NCBI GenBank assembly: GCA_029258915.1 | Contig: JAPDJU010000002.1 | Coordinates: 62,001-126,000, forward strand | Direction: 5' to 3' | Length of the DNA: 64,000 nt | DNA from: Thermoproteota archaeon | GTDB taxonomy: Archaea; Thermoproteota; Thermoprotei_A; EX4484-217-1 | Shown: piece by piece, positions 36,147 to 45,446 of the stretch | Numbering within the stretch: the stretch's first letter is position 1 | Layout: each line of letters begins with the position of its first letter | Notes under the pieces: model-generated | Seen by the model: only the letters and a program-made list of their open reading frames with translations | Databases searched by the model: none | Told to the model about the DNA's origin: nothing | Position numbers and translations under genes: made by a program

Positions 36147-36932
36147 TTATTTTACTTCCAATATTTCAATTAGTTCCTTAAGCTTAGATGCTACAATGGT
36201 GTCTAATAGTTTTTTGGCGTCTCCTATTTCAAGTATTTCATTTATTTGAGGTTCTATAGGTAGTTCAATACATGTTCTTACATTAAACTTGTTTGCTAAG
36301 TTTTCCAAATCTATTTTTCCAAAGATTCTAATCATTTTCTCGTTTATGTTTAAATATGCCATATTATTTATCAACGCTATTATAGGTATTTTTAGGTCTT
36401 TAAGTAAATTCATTGTTCTTAAAATAACAGATACCGATAATTTAGATGGCGTTGTAACAACTACAGCTGTTCTCTCGTTTCTAACATACCTTGCTGCCGT
36501 TAAAACTTCATCACCTGTTCCTGGAGGCATATCTACTACTAAGAAGTCTAAATTACCCCAGTTCGTTATTGCTAAAACTTCTTTAATTGCATCTACTTTA
36601 GACTTTCCTCTTAAAGGTAAAGGTTCATCTCTAGCAAAAAAGGCTAAGGACATCACCTTTACTCCGTATGCTTGGGGAGGTATTAACCCATGCTTGCTTT
36701 CCTCAGGCTCAACATGTTCTAAAGAAAAAATAGTAGGTATTACGGGCCCATGAAGATCTAGATCTAAAAGTCCAGTTTTATATCCTTTATTTGCGAGGAG
36801 AAGAGATATTGTTGTTGAAATAATGCTCTTACCTACGCCTCCTTTACCGCTTAAAACAAGAAGACTTCGCTTTATATTTCTAAACTTTTTCTCTATTGCT
36901 AAATCTCTTGGATCAATTTTTTCACTTAGCAT
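36147..36932 (-). CDS. hypB: Mrp/MinD-type HypB ATPase for nickel delivery
   Basis: A 261-residue SIMIBI ATPase with P-loop VLSGKGGVGKS (residues 26-36), GLLDLDLHGPV and DMPPGTGDEV, as in Mrp/NBP35 proteins. It lacks the C-terminal CxxC of iron-sulfur carriers. It overlaps by one base with the hypA gene upstream. In Thermococcus a Mrp/MinD-type ATPase pairs with HypA in [NiFe]-hydrogenase nickel insertion; this arrangement is the same. No hydrogenase genes are in the window. Confidence 0.75.
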   Translation of the reverse strand: MLSEKIDPRDLAIEKKFRNIKRSLLVLSGKGGVGKSIISTTISLLLANKGYKTGLLDLDLHGPVIPTIFSLEHVEPEESKHGLIPPQAYGVKVMSLAFFARDEPLPLRGKSKVDAIKEVLAITNWGNLDFLVVDMPPGTGDEVLTAARYVRNERTAVVVTTPSKLSVSVILRTMNLLKDLKIPIIALINNMAYLNINEKMIRIFGKIDLENLANKFNVRTCIELPIEPQINEILEIGDAKKLLDTIVASKLKELIEILEVK

Positions 36933-37363
36933 TACTTAACAACCTCTATTGAAACTATTTTAACACCTCTACCTGAAGAAACTTCAAAATCCGGACTACC
37001 GCATTTAGGACATCTAATAAATACATTAATTAAATCTGGAACGTAATGTACTGGATTATCACATTCCTCTACTTCTTCGCCACAGAACATTTTTAAAAGC
37101 TTTTTTCTAACTTCACTAAAACTCCAAGAATACCCACAGTTTAAACATTTAAACATTGCTTCCTCAGTTTGAAAAACTATTTCTGCATTTTCCATTATCG
37201 TTTCCTCAGATAAAGCTTTAATAGCATACTTAAGAAATTCAAGGTTAAGCTGGGAAAGCTCACCAACACTAATAACTGCTTTAACAACTTTCTTAGCTCC
37301 TTCCTTCAAAGAGTAGTTTACAATAGTGTCAACTATTCCTTCGGCAATAGACCATTCATGCAT
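36932..37363 (-). CDS. hypA: HypA hydrogenase nickel chaperone
   Basis: A 143-residue HypA. It opens MHEWSIAEGI (nickel ligand His 2), has GELSQLNLEFLKYAI, and carries two zinc knuckles, CLNC (73-76) and CPKC (118-121). About 40 residues lie between the knuckles, the long loop seen in Thermococcus HypA; two extra cysteines (94 and 101) sit in this loop. It delivers nickel with the Mrp-type HypB encoded directly downstream. Confidence 0.88.
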   Translation of the reverse strand: MHEWSIAEGIVDTIVNYSLKEGAKKVVKAVISVGELSQLNLEFLKYAIKALSEETIMENAEIVFQTEEAMFKCLNCGYSWSFSEVRKKLLKMFCGEEVEECDNPVHYVPDLINVFIRCPKCGSPDFEVSSGRGVKIVSIEVVK

Positions 37364-37536
37364 GATCCTAAACCACGTAACGCAATGCTAAAACTAGTAT
37401 TGAAAAGTATCTTAATTAGCTTTTACTATAGTGTATTGCTTTAAGAAATCTAGCCAATTAACTTACGAGAGTACGGTGTATACAATATAATATATTACAC
37501 AGTATGCTAAATGCAAATATTGGGTTTAGGTGGATT

Positions 37537-37836
37537 ATGGAAGAAGAAAACATTACTTTGGGACACAGTGATGAAATGTTCTATGTTAAAGTAGGAAAAA
37601 GAAGAGTTACAAGACTACTTTACAAAATAGAAGATAATGTCATGTATTTGACTTCAATATATACTCTAAAAAAGTTTAGGGGGAAAGGTTTAGCATCAAA
37701 AATAGTAGAATATGCGATAAACTATGCTTTAGAAAAAGGTATACGAGTGCTTAAAGTTTCCTGTAGCTATGTAAAATACTGGTTAGAAAAACACCAGGAA
37801 TATGTAAAGAAGTTCTATAAGGTAATATATGAATAA
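37537..37836 (+). CDS. small GNAT-fold N-acetyltransferase
   Basis: About 99 residues from ATG 37537 (GGTGG upstream), with the acetyl-CoA loop FRGKGLASKIVEYAINYA and the ending VSCSYVKYWLEKHQEY, typical of the short YjdJ-type GNAT proteins. These are the smallest members of the superfamily; the substrate is unknown. An in-frame ATG at 37504 is a less likely start. Confidence 0.65.
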   Translation: MEEENITLGHSDEMFYVKVGKRRVTRLLYKIEDNVMYLTSIYTLKKFRGKGLASKIVEYAINYALEKGIRVLKVSCSYVKYWLEKHQEYVKKFYKVIYE

Positions 37837-38569
37837 TAGTTAGCCATTACTTGAAACATATAATTTTTGTACTGGTACTATCGTGTTAGACCTAGAGAAG
37901 CAGTAGCCAAGAAAATACTATGTATTGGTGAAGGCTTAACCTTTATGGTAGAATACTCATACCTAAGAATATTAGAAGAAAATAAAGATTAAATTTTTCT
38001 CTTCACCATAGAACTTATGGATGATATCACTATAGCGTTAAAGCCTATGGTTAGTGAAGTTTTAGAACTAGCTGGTATATTTAAGAAAACGCGTAGGAGA
38101 GAATTATAGGTACCTTGTTACTTAACATGTACTGCTTGGTGCTTATACATCCATATCCTATTTTATCCGTAGTAGGTTTCTCGAATACAGTGTTAAAGTT
38201 GTTGAACACATAGTTACAGGAGCAATCGTAGTCTATTGTCCCATCGGAAATATATAGCAGCATAGTGTTAATACCTAAAAGCAACAATATATCCTTACTC
38301 TTAAATAAACCAGTTATGTTCATAAAAGCATACTTTAAGTTTCTACATAAGCCATTACTGTTAATATCTGTTTAAACACTAAAATACCATGTAGAGTATG
38401 ATAAGCTGGGAAACTACATTACTCTAACTCATACTATGTTATAATAGCAAAACACTATAACCTATCATTATTGATCGAGCGACAAATACATAGTGACATA
38501 TTCGGGTAAACTAGGAATATAAACCATAGGCTTAAAAACTATTTTAGTCTCACTATACTATGACATCGA
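37837..38569. other. gene-poor stretch with coding-like remnants
   Basis: No confident gene. One plus-strand frame between about 37870 and 38109 reads like protein with a single TAA at 37990: before it RVRPREAVAKKILCIGEGL..., after it (ATG 38017) MDDITIALKPMVSEVLELAG, ending at 38109. This could be a decayed gene or two micro-genes. The remaining bases up to the VapC gene show nothing I can name. Confidence 0.35.
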
Positions 38570-38977
38570 TTAGCTTATCCATAGCCTTTTTACTGCAGGT
38601 ATTTTATCAAATTCCCTATCTTCACTAACTATTAGGGTAATATTATTGTTTATCATTGCTCCTAAATGTAGAGCATCTGAAGGTTTAAGACCATGTTCTA
38701 CTAATATTTTTTCAGCACTACTGTACTCTTCTTCCCCCAGACTAAGTATGTACACGTACGGGAGTATGTTAGACCGTATAAATTCTATTGAAATCCTATA
38801 TGGTATCCCATATTTTTTCTTAGAGATGTAGATTAGTTCGTCAAGTACAAGAACGTCCGTGTAAGGCTTATATTTAGTTAAAATATCTATGTAGAAGTTC
38901 TCATACAGCATCCTATCCCTGCTATTAGATAATGTGTTAAGATATATGAGAAGCGGCGAATCTATAAATGCCTTCAC
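38570..38977 (-). CDS. vapC: VapC-type PIN-domain toxin
   Basis: A 135-residue PIN protein. Acidic active-site positions are visible: D6 in KAFIDSPLLIYL, E in VLDELIY, D in PSDALHLGAM and the SEDREFD near the end. PIN toxins cleave RNA. It overlaps by 4 bases the AbrB-type antitoxin gene upstream, the normal order for a VapBC pair. Confidence 0.82.
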   Translation of the reverse strand: MKAFIDSPLLIYLNTLSNSRDRMLYENFYIDILTKYKPYTDVLVLDELIYISKKKYGIPYRISIEFIRSNILPYVYILSLGEEEYSSAEKILVEHGLKPSDALHLGAMINNNITLIVSEDREFDKIPAVKRLWIS

Positions 38978-39243
38978 TGCTCAAACTCCTCCTCAAGATA
39001 AGCTCGAGCTAGCTCACCAGGTTTAGGCTCCACTCTACTAGGAATGTTCTTTAAAACCTCGACATGTCTCCTTAACGAATCCCTAAGCTTCTCAACATCA
39101 ACCCTTCTCTTAGCAGGCCTAAGTATGATGCCATCTCTGACTTCAACAATAACTTCGTCGCCTTCATCAATACCAACGGCTTCACGAATAGCCTTAGGCA
39201 AAATAATATAGCCTTTTCTTCCAACTTTCAACCTAAGAGTCAA
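38974..39243 (-). CDS. vapB: AbrB/SpoVT-type antitoxin
   Basis: An 89-residue protein with an N-terminal swapped-hairpin DNA-binding domain: LKVGRKGYIILPKAIREAVGI and GDEVIVEVRDGIILRP are typical. The charged C-terminal half should bind and silence the PIN toxin encoded next. As with other antitoxins it probably represses its own promoter, which would lie in 39244-39300. Confidence 0.82.
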   Translation of the reverse strand: MTLRLKVGRKGYIILPKAIREAVGIDEGDEVIVEVRDGIILRPAKRRVDVEKLRDSLRRHVEVLKNIPSRVEPKPGELARAYLEEEFEQ

Positions 39244-39516
39244 ACTAAGCTCACCTATAGTAAAACTAGGGACAACCTACTATTAAATTTTCTAGCACCA
39301 ACTCTGCTCAGTTATGAACGTAATTTTATTACAGCTATGTATAAATATCATCAAATCACTAAAGAATTTCACCAAGTAACCAACATTTACCAACACTAAC
39401 TTTTAAACTAACCTATGCAGCAAATCCCTGTATTAAATAAGATTTTCAAATGAGAAGTTAAATTCTTGTTAAAAAAAATAAATATTTATCTAACCTTTGA
39501 AAAGCAGGTGATAAAA

Positions 39517-39975
39517 ATGAAGTCCAAATATGCTATTTTAGAAGCACTATTTATTACGATATTTATCACCACAACAGCCTTAATATCCGCTGGTGTAGCA
39601 TATGAATGGAAATACGGGAAAAGCTATACAGTAATATTAACAGCTGAAGTAGAAGCATACAGAACGGATAAGGCAGATGAGGTATCTTGGGAAGCAGGAG
39701 TCCATGATCGGCCTGAGATTGAGGGAGTAGAATGTGTCTGTATGTATCGGGATTTCTATATAATAGTCAACGAAACTTACATTCACGATTCATACGAATA
39801 TGGTTGGTTACCAGCACCTGATGGCAATAACTACGATTGTGATGGACATATTCACGGCAAAGCAGACTACCCCTACGCTAAAGGCTATGTAGTAAAAGCG
39901 GTCACATACATGATAGGAAAAACTAAAAACTACGGCTACGAAGGAGACCTTGAAGTCTCTACCAAACCATCATGA
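39517..39975 (+). CDS. secreted hypothetical protein
   Basis: About 152 residues from ATG 39517, which has AGGTGAT seven bases upstream. A signal peptide or anchor (residues 5-26, LEALFITIFITTTALISAG) is followed by an acidic, aromatic extracellular part containing CVCMY and CDGHIHG. The HIHG and cysteines could bind a metal. I do not recognise the family. It precedes another secreted-protein gene, which is broken. Confidence 0.5.
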   Translation: MKSKYAILEALFITIFITTTALISAGVAYEWKYGKSYTVILTAEVEAYRTDKADEVSWEAGVHDRPEIEGVECVCMYRDFYIIVNETYIHDSYEYGWLPAPDGNNYDCDGHIHGKADYPYAKGYVVKAVTYMIGKTKNYGYEGDLEVSTKPS

Positions 39976-40011
39976 GCTCTCCGGCACGCCAACAAGAGGG
40001 ATAAGAGTACA

Positions 40012-40904
40012 ATGCGCAGGGGTTTTTCTATTATCTATTTCCTTCCCACTTTAATAGTATTTCTCACTGTTTTAAACATGGTAATACCTGCGCTTTCTAC
40101 CAGTGCTAGCCATAGCTTTTATTGGATTAAACCTGGAATTTATGCTACTTATTGTTCTAATCCAAGAGTAAGCGTATTTTTTCTTAAAGACATTAAAGTC
40201 TCCGATAAAATAGTTTATGTTGTAAGACGTGGCTATCTTGCAAAGATGTGTTTTAGCTGGACAATATTAGATGTCCGCGATAACTTAGCTTATGTGAATT
40301 TCACTATTATCCTTGATGATATTTTGAAGAAAGGTATTGAGGAATGGATTCCATATGCTTTAGTAGAAGAGCCTGCACCTTCATAATGTACCCTCCTATT
40401 CCAAGTTTAGGACCTACAAGTAACGTCAGAGGCAATATGACCATAATTTATTATAATTTAACCAAGCTTACTCTAAGCAAAAACATTACCATTGACTTAA
40501 ATAACATGAAAGCATACTACGACGGGGAACCTGTCGGCTTATTCTTCTTCATTCTTCCTCCGGAAATCCTTACTGAAAATAAGCCTCTAATAGTATTCTC
40601 TGTTACCACTGATTTTAAAAAATGGAATATAGAGTATAGAGTTAACGAGAAAGATATTGATAGATATACTTACAATGCTATTGCTGATTTGAAACTCTTG
40701 CAAGAACTAAGCGAAAACGCCTCATTTAGAGTAAACTCTATTATTTTAAGTGGTCCTAGGCTTCTAAGAACAGAGACGAGAGCAGCTAATCTCTCTAAAG
40801 AACATTGGATGTACTTTGAGGAAAATAGGACTCTCATTAGCTACATATATGATCCTAAAATCCCTATAATAGCTATGAAAACGAATACTGCTTCTAAAGT
40901 ATAG
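40012..40904 (+). pseudogene. secreted protein gene split by a frameshift near 40380
   Basis: Frame one (40012-40386) has a signal peptide (FLPTLIVFLTVLNMVIPAL) and an extracellular start, stopping at TAA 40384. Frame two, open from 40344 and including the ATG at 40386 that overlaps this stop, continues the same style of extracellular sequence with N-glycosylation-like sites to 40904. A one-base change near 40380 would join them into a single protein of about 295 residues. Alternatively the TAATG overlap could couple two short genes, but part two then has no signal peptide, so a broken gene is likelier. Family unknown. Confidence 0.5.
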
Positions 40905-41116
40905 AGTATGGGAACTGTGAAATTCTCATAGCCATAGGATATGTAGAAAGCTGCAGCAATAGTATCAATTAACGTCTTATATAGGAAGGAAATCCAAAAC
41001 AATTTCCATTCCTTCACTATATAAGAGAACATTATTAAGACTATTGAAAATACGTGAATGAAAAGCGCTGAAACTCTTTCTATAATTGGTGCAGGAATAT
41101 TTTCAGCTTCAAATTA
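40841..41116 (-). pseudogene. C-terminal remnant of a membrane protein (YhfC-like)
   Basis: Reading leftward, an open frame from a stop at 41114-41116 has no start codon at its left-out N-terminus, then gives IPAPIIERVSALFIHVFSIVLIM, two more hydrophobic helices and an end at 40841. ERVSAxxxH followed by helices resembles the YhfC family of membrane proteins. Only the last ~90 residues survive, and they overlap the tail of the broken secreted-protein gene on the other strand. I read it as a decayed gene; an internal ATG at 41032 gives only a 63-residue piece. Confidence 0.45.
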
Positions 41117-41217
41117 TTGATGATATATATTAGCTTATAGGTATACTGTTTCTTGCGAGTTTAACGTGGTTAAGTCTTAAATTCTTAGTAGGAAGTATTA
41201 TTTTATGGGTTCTTTTT

Positions 41218-42396
41218 ATGGTTAAGGGTTTAGGTATTGATCCAGGTACTATGAGCTTTGATATTGCCGTTGTTGAGAATGATAGAGTTGTTTGGGAAAA
41301 ATCTATAAGCACTATTGAAGTTGCTAAGAATCCTTCAGTCCTTGTTAAAGGTGTTGAAGAAGCTGGTAAAGTAGATGTTATTGCTGGTCCTTCAGGTTAT
41401 GGAACACCAGTAGTATGGAATGAAGACATAATAGATCCTAGGGTTTTTGCTACTAAAATTCTTCTCTTAACAGATGAGGAAGATATTAGGAGAGGTGTTG
41501 AACGTGGAGAGTTTGGAATGGGTGTTTACGATGCTTTAACAAAAGTTGTTGTAGAGCTTTGGCGTAGAAAACTGCCTGTATGCTATATTCCATCAGTTAT
41601 CCTACTACCTACCGTCCCATCTTATAGGAAGATAAATAAGCTTGATATGGGTACAGCTGATAAAATGGCTATAGCTGTTCTTGCAGTTTACGATCAAGCT
41701 TCAAGACTTGGACTAAATTATGGTGAGACAAGCTTTATACTTGTAGAAATGGGTTTCGGCTATAATGCAGTAATGGCTGTTAAAAAGGGTAAAATTATTG
41801 ACAGTTTAGGCGGAACACTTGTACCAACAGGTTTCTTAACAGTAGGTCCTCTAGACGCAGAATTAGCTGTTGCAGGTAAAATGTGGGAGAGATCTGATGT
41901 ATTTTATGGAGGAGTATCTACAATATGTAGAACATTAAACGTCGAAGAAGCTGTTAGAAAATATGTTGAGGAAATAGAGCCATTTAAATCTGCTTTCGAA
42001 TCCATGTTTGAGTCTTTAGAAAAATCGGTAAGATCTCTTTTAGTATCTTTGCCTAACCCTAAAGAAATAATCATTTCAGGAAGGTTAACAAGAATACGGG
42101 ATATTAGGAAAGAAATTGAAAGAAGGCTTGGAAAAATAGCTCCTGTAGTAAAAATAAAGGGCCTTAAAGGGGCTAAGATATCTAAGGAAGCAGCTCAAGG
42201 ATACGCTATAGTAGCTGAGGGGCTTGGAGGAGGATATTTCAGAAAACTCATTGAACACATGGAGATACTTAAAGCTAAGGGAACAGTTATGAGCTGGGTT
42301 CACCATCCACGCCTCATGAAAGCTAAAGAAGAACTTAGAGAAGCCTATAGAAAAAGTGTAAAATCTGAAAAACAAAAAATATTCGACATTACATAA
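41218..42396 (+). CDS. DUF1464 family protein (ASKHA/butyrate-kinase-like)
   Basis: A 392-residue protein opening VKGLGIDPGTMSFDIAVVEND, the phosphate-1 motif of the actin/hexokinase/acetokinase fold, with FILVEMGFGYNAVMAV as a second nucleotide-binding segment. It matches archaeal DUF1464 in length and layout. Activity unknown; a small-molecule kinase is plausible. It lies 80 bases upstream of the homocitrate-synthase operon on the same strand and could be read with it. Confidence 0.65.
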   Translation: MVKGLGIDPGTMSFDIAVVENDRVVWEKSISTIEVAKNPSVLVKGVEEAGKVDVIAGPSGYGTPVVWNEDIIDPRVFATKILLLTDEEDIRRGVERGEFGMGVYDALTKVVVELWRRKLPVCYIPSVILLPTVPSYRKINKLDMGTADKMAIAVLAVYDQASRLGLNYGETSFILVEMGFGYNAVMAVKKGKIIDSLGGTLVPTGFLTVGPLDAELAVAGKMWERSDVFYGGVSTICRTLNVEEAVRKYVEEIEPFKSAFESMFESLEKSVRSLLVSLPNPKEIIISGRLTRIRDIRKEIERRLGKIAPVVKIKGLKGAKISKEAAQGYAIVAEGLGGGYFRKLIEHMEILKAKGTVMSWVHHPRLMKAKEELREAYRKSVKSEKQKIFDIT

Positions 42397-42478
42397 GAAA
42401 GTTGCAACTTAAAACATGTTTTCATTTTCTTTAATACTTCTAAATTACGTCCTTTTACCATAGGCATAGATTACAATA

Positions 42479-43708
42479 GTGTATTTAAAATATATTGAGA
42501 AAAATGTATTTGCTTACAGTGAGTGTTTAGCCTTGGTGCATGCTGTGGGTAATGTTGCTGTTAGTCCTTACAATAAAGCAAGTAAATGTAAGGTTCATCC
42601 TGTTATAATATATGATACTACACTTAGAGATGGTGAACAGTGTCCTGGAGTCTCATTTACTATTAGTGAAAAGCTTGAAATAGCTAAAATGCTTGACGAG
42701 CTTGGTATTCCTCAAATTGAAGCCGGTTTTCCCGTTGTTTCTGAAGAAGAAAGAAAAGCGATTAAAGCAATTACTAATGAAAACTTAAGGGCAGATATTC
42801 TTGTTCTATCTCGTTCACTTATAGGGGACGTTGATGAGGCTTTAAAATGCGATGTTGACGGTGTTCTAGTTTTCATGCCTCTCCCTGAGGCGCATCTTAG
42901 AAGAAAACTTAAAATAACATATGGGAAAGCCGTTGAAATGGCCGTTAAAACAGCTGAATACGCTAAAGAGCATGGGCTTTTTGTTCAAGTAAGTGTTGAA
43001 GATGCTACTAGAACTCCTTTGCAAAGGCTTTTAGACTTTTTCAGTAAAGTCGTTGAAGTAAAACCTGATAGAATAGGGTTAGCAGATACTGCAGGCTGCA
43101 TAACTCCTTCAGGTATGAAGTATTTAGTTAGAAAGATTAGGAGGAACATTGATGTTAAAGTTGCTGTCCACTGCCATAATGACTTCGGACTTGCTGTAGC
43201 AAACTCCTTAGCGGCTTACGAGGCTGGTGCTGGGGCAATATCTGTAACTGTTAATGGTATCGGTGAAAGAGCAGGTAATGCTGCTTTAGAAGAAGTTGTT
43301 ACAGCACTGTACTTTTTATATGGTGTTGATTTAGGTTTAAGACTTGAACTACTTAAACCTCTTTCAGAGCTTGTAGCTAAACTTTCAGGAATATCTTTAA
43401 ATCCCTTAAAACCTATTGTAGGTGAAAATGCTTTTCGACATGAATCTGGAATTCATGTTGCTGCGGTTCTTGAATACCCTAGAATGTATGAACCATATGA
43501 ACCAAGCCTTGTAGGTAATAGAAGGCAAATAGTTTTCGGTAAGCATTCAGGGCTTAAGGGTATTATTAAGTATTTAGAAAAACAAGGTGTTAGAGTTTCA
43601 AATAAAAAAGCTGATAAACTGCTTAAGTATGTTAAGTCTTTGCACAAAAAATTCATCGATGGAAATGAGTTAATTAACTTAGCTTTAAAGTTTGAGAAAG
43701 AGGTATAA
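42479..43708 (+). CDS. aksA: homocitrate synthase / AksA-type 2-oxoacid chain-elongating synthase
   Basis: A protein of up to 409 residues of the DRE-TIM family: YDTTLRDGEQCPG (46-57), HCHNDFG (231-237) and NGIGERAGNA (259-268). It ends soon after the TIM-barrel linker, so the leucine-sensing domain of LeuA (which brings LeuA to about 500 residues) is missing. ESGIHV (322-327) has the Val of homocitrate synthases, where isopropylmalate synthases usually read IHQ. YEPYEPSLVG also matches AksA/NifV types. It condenses a 2-oxoacid with acetyl-CoA. GTG 42479 is the longest start; TTG 42533 or GTG 42536 are alternatives. First gene of a seven-gene operon. Confidence 0.78.
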   Translation: MYLKYIEKNVFAYSECLALVHAVGNVAVSPYNKASKCKVHPVIIYDTTLRDGEQCPGVSFTISEKLEIAKMLDELGIPQIEAGFPVVSEEERKAIKAITNENLRADILVLSRSLIGDVDEALKCDVDGVLVFMPLPEAHLRRKLKITYGKAVEMAVKTAEYAKEHGLFVQVSVEDATRTPLQRLLDFFSKVVEVKPDRIGLADTAGCITPSGMKYLVRKIRRNIDVKVAVHCHNDFGLAVANSLAAYEAGAGAISVTVNGIGERAGNAALEEVVTALYFLYGVDLGLRLELLKPLSELVAKLSGISLNPLKPIVGENAFRHESGIHVAAVLEYPRMYEPYEPSLVGNRRQIVFGKHSGLKGIIKYLEKQGVRVSNKKADKLLKYVKSLHKKFIDGNELINLALKFEKEV

Positions 43709-43710
43709 CA

Positions 43711-44961
43711 ATGTCTTCAGCTATTGAAAAAATAATTTCAGACCACATAGGCAGAAAAGTACATGCAGGAGAATTCGTTGAAACCCCAATTGACCTAATT
43801 TATTTCCACGATGGAACAGGCATTCTTGTTTTTAAACATTTAGAGGAAATGCTTGTAAAAAAGGTAGGTGATGTTGAATCCATAGTTTTCTTCGATCATT
43901 CAGTACCACCGCATAGCATTGAAGCTTCAACATTGCAAAAGTATGTTTTAGAATCAAGCAGAAAGTTTGGTATATCTAAAATATACTTTATGGGTGAAGG
44001 TATAGGTCACCAAGTAATTCATGAAGAAGGCCATGTTAAACCAGGCCAAATAATTATTGGTGCGGATTCCCACACACCTACCTTAGGCGCTTTAGGTGTT
44101 CTCGCATTAGGTGTAGGAGCTTTAGATGCTGCTTACGGCTTAGCTGCTGGAAAACTATGGCTTAAAGTACCGGAAACACTACTTATTACGGTTGAAGGCA
44201 GAATACCCAAAGGTGTTTATGCTAAAGACATTATATTACATATTATAGGTTCTCTTAGAGCTTATGGGGCTTTAGGTAAAGTTGTTGAATTCTCAGGTTC
44301 TGTAACTGAAAGGCTAAATGTTGATAGCAGATTTACACTATGTAATATGTCTGTTGAAATGGGTGCTGCTTCATGTTTTCAAAAAATAGATGAAAAAACT
44401 ATAAACTACTTAAAGAACTTTGGAGTTTGTGATTTGAGAAAACACTTTTCTGATAAAGACTCTTATGTTGAAGAATACTTTTTCGATATTAGCTCCTTAG
44501 AACCTCAGGTTTCATGTCCTCATAGCGTTGATAATGTTAAATCTATTTCTGAAGTTGAAGGTACACCTGTGGACCAAATATTCATAGGTTCATGCACTAA
44601 TGGTAGGCTTGAAGACCTTGTTGAGGTAGCTAAAATACTTAAAAACGGCAAGGTGAAACCTTATGTTAAACTTATCATTGTTCCCGCTTCCAAGAGAATT
44701 CTTATGAAAGCTATGTCGTTAGGATTAATTGAAATATTTTTGAAAGCAGGGGCTATGGTGGGTGTTCCAGGCTGCGGACCATGCTTAGGTATGCATACGG
44801 GCGTTTTAGGCGATGATGAAGTAGCTATTTCTACTTCAAGTAGAAACTTTATTGGAAGAATGGGTAGTAGGAAGGCTAAAATATATTTAGCTTCACCAGC
44901 AACAGCAGCTGCTTCTGCTTTAACAGGAGAAATAACTGACCCCAGGAGGTTCTTAAAATGA
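43711..44961 (+). CDS. homoaconitase / isopropylmalate isomerase large subunit
   Basis: A 416-residue aconitase-family large subunit. It has GADSHTPTLGALG near residue 117 and three [4Fe-4S] cysteines at 295 (GSCTNG), 355 and 358 (PGCGPCLG). With the small subunit it isomerises the product of the preceding synthase via a dehydrated intermediate. Two bases separate it from the synthase and it overlaps the small subunit by 4. The large subunit alone does not decide between leucine and homocitrate pathways. Confidence 0.85.
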   Translation: MSSAIEKIISDHIGRKVHAGEFVETPIDLIYFHDGTGILVFKHLEEMLVKKVGDVESIVFFDHSVPPHSIEASTLQKYVLESSRKFGISKIYFMGEGIGHQVIHEEGHVKPGQIIIGADSHTPTLGALGVLALGVGALDAAYGLAAGKLWLKVPETLLITVEGRIPKGVYAKDIILHIIGSLRAYGALGKVVEFSGSVTERLNVDSRFTLCNMSVEMGAASCFQKIDEKTINYLKNFGVCDLRKHFSDKDSYVEEYFFDISSLEPQVSCPHSVDNVKSISEVEGTPVDQIFIGSCTNGRLEDLVEVAKILKNGKVKPYVKLIIVPASKRILMKAMSLGLIEIFLKAGAMVGVPGCGPCLGMHTGVLGDDEVAISTSSRNFIGRMGSRKAKIYLASPATAAASALTGEITDPRRFLK

Positions 44962-45446
44962 TTGTTAAGGGCCGTGTTTGGAAATTTGGAGACAACATAA
45001 GTACTGACATAATAATTCCAGGCAAATACCTTAGAACATTAAACTATAGTTTATGGGTAAAACATTTAATGGAAGGATTAGATCCCGCATTTAGCTCTAA
45101 AATCAGAAAAGGAGATATTATTGTTGCAGGTAAGAATTTTGGCTGTGGTTCAAGTAGAGAACAAGCTGTTTTAGCAATAAAACTTGCAGGTATTTCAGCA
45201 GTAGTAGCTGAGTCCTTTGGGTGGATATTCTTTAGAAACGCGATAAATAATGGACTATTAGTTGTCGAATGCCCTAACATTGTAAAGTATGTTGAAACCG
45301 GAGATATTATGGAAATAAATGTAATAGAAGGTTATGTGAAAACGCCTAGGAAAATATTATCAATAAAACCATATCCTAAATTCATAATGGACATTATTAG
45401 TTTAGGAGGGTTAACAGAGTATTATAGGAGGAAAAAACATGGTTAA
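44958..45446 (+). CDS. homoaconitase-type small subunit (YLRT loop)
   Basis: A 162-residue LeuD/HacB-type subunit with [15 protein letters not shown] and [16 protein letters not shown]. The substrate loop reads YLRT at residues 24-27. From memory of work on the Methanocaldococcus jannaschii enzymes, YLRT with Arg 26 marks homoaconitase, whereas isopropylmalate isomerases have a hydrophobic residue in place of the Arg. That favours tricarboxylate substrates (homocitrate and longer) over isopropylmalate. It overlaps both neighbours. Confidence 0.82.
   Translation: MIVKGRVWKFGDNISTDIIIPGKYLRTLNYSLWVKHLMEGLDPAFSSKIRKGDIIVAGKNFGCGSSREQAVLAIKLAGISAVVAESFGWIFFRNAINNGLLVVECPNIVKYVETGDIMEINVIEGYVKTPRKILSIKPYPKFIMDIISLGGLTEYYRRKKHG

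Noticed and set aside
36289-36753. Plus-strand 154-codon frame inside hypB
   Set aside because: Antisense shadow of the strongly supported Mrp-type HypB gene.
36147-36932. Mrp/NBP35 iron-sulfur carrier
   Set aside because: Lacks the CxxC of such carriers and overlaps hypA; the Mrp-type HypB reading fits better.
38081-38323. Minus-strand 80-codon frame
   Set aside because: Composition unlike the neighbours, no motif, overlaps the coding-like plus-strand frame; probably chance.
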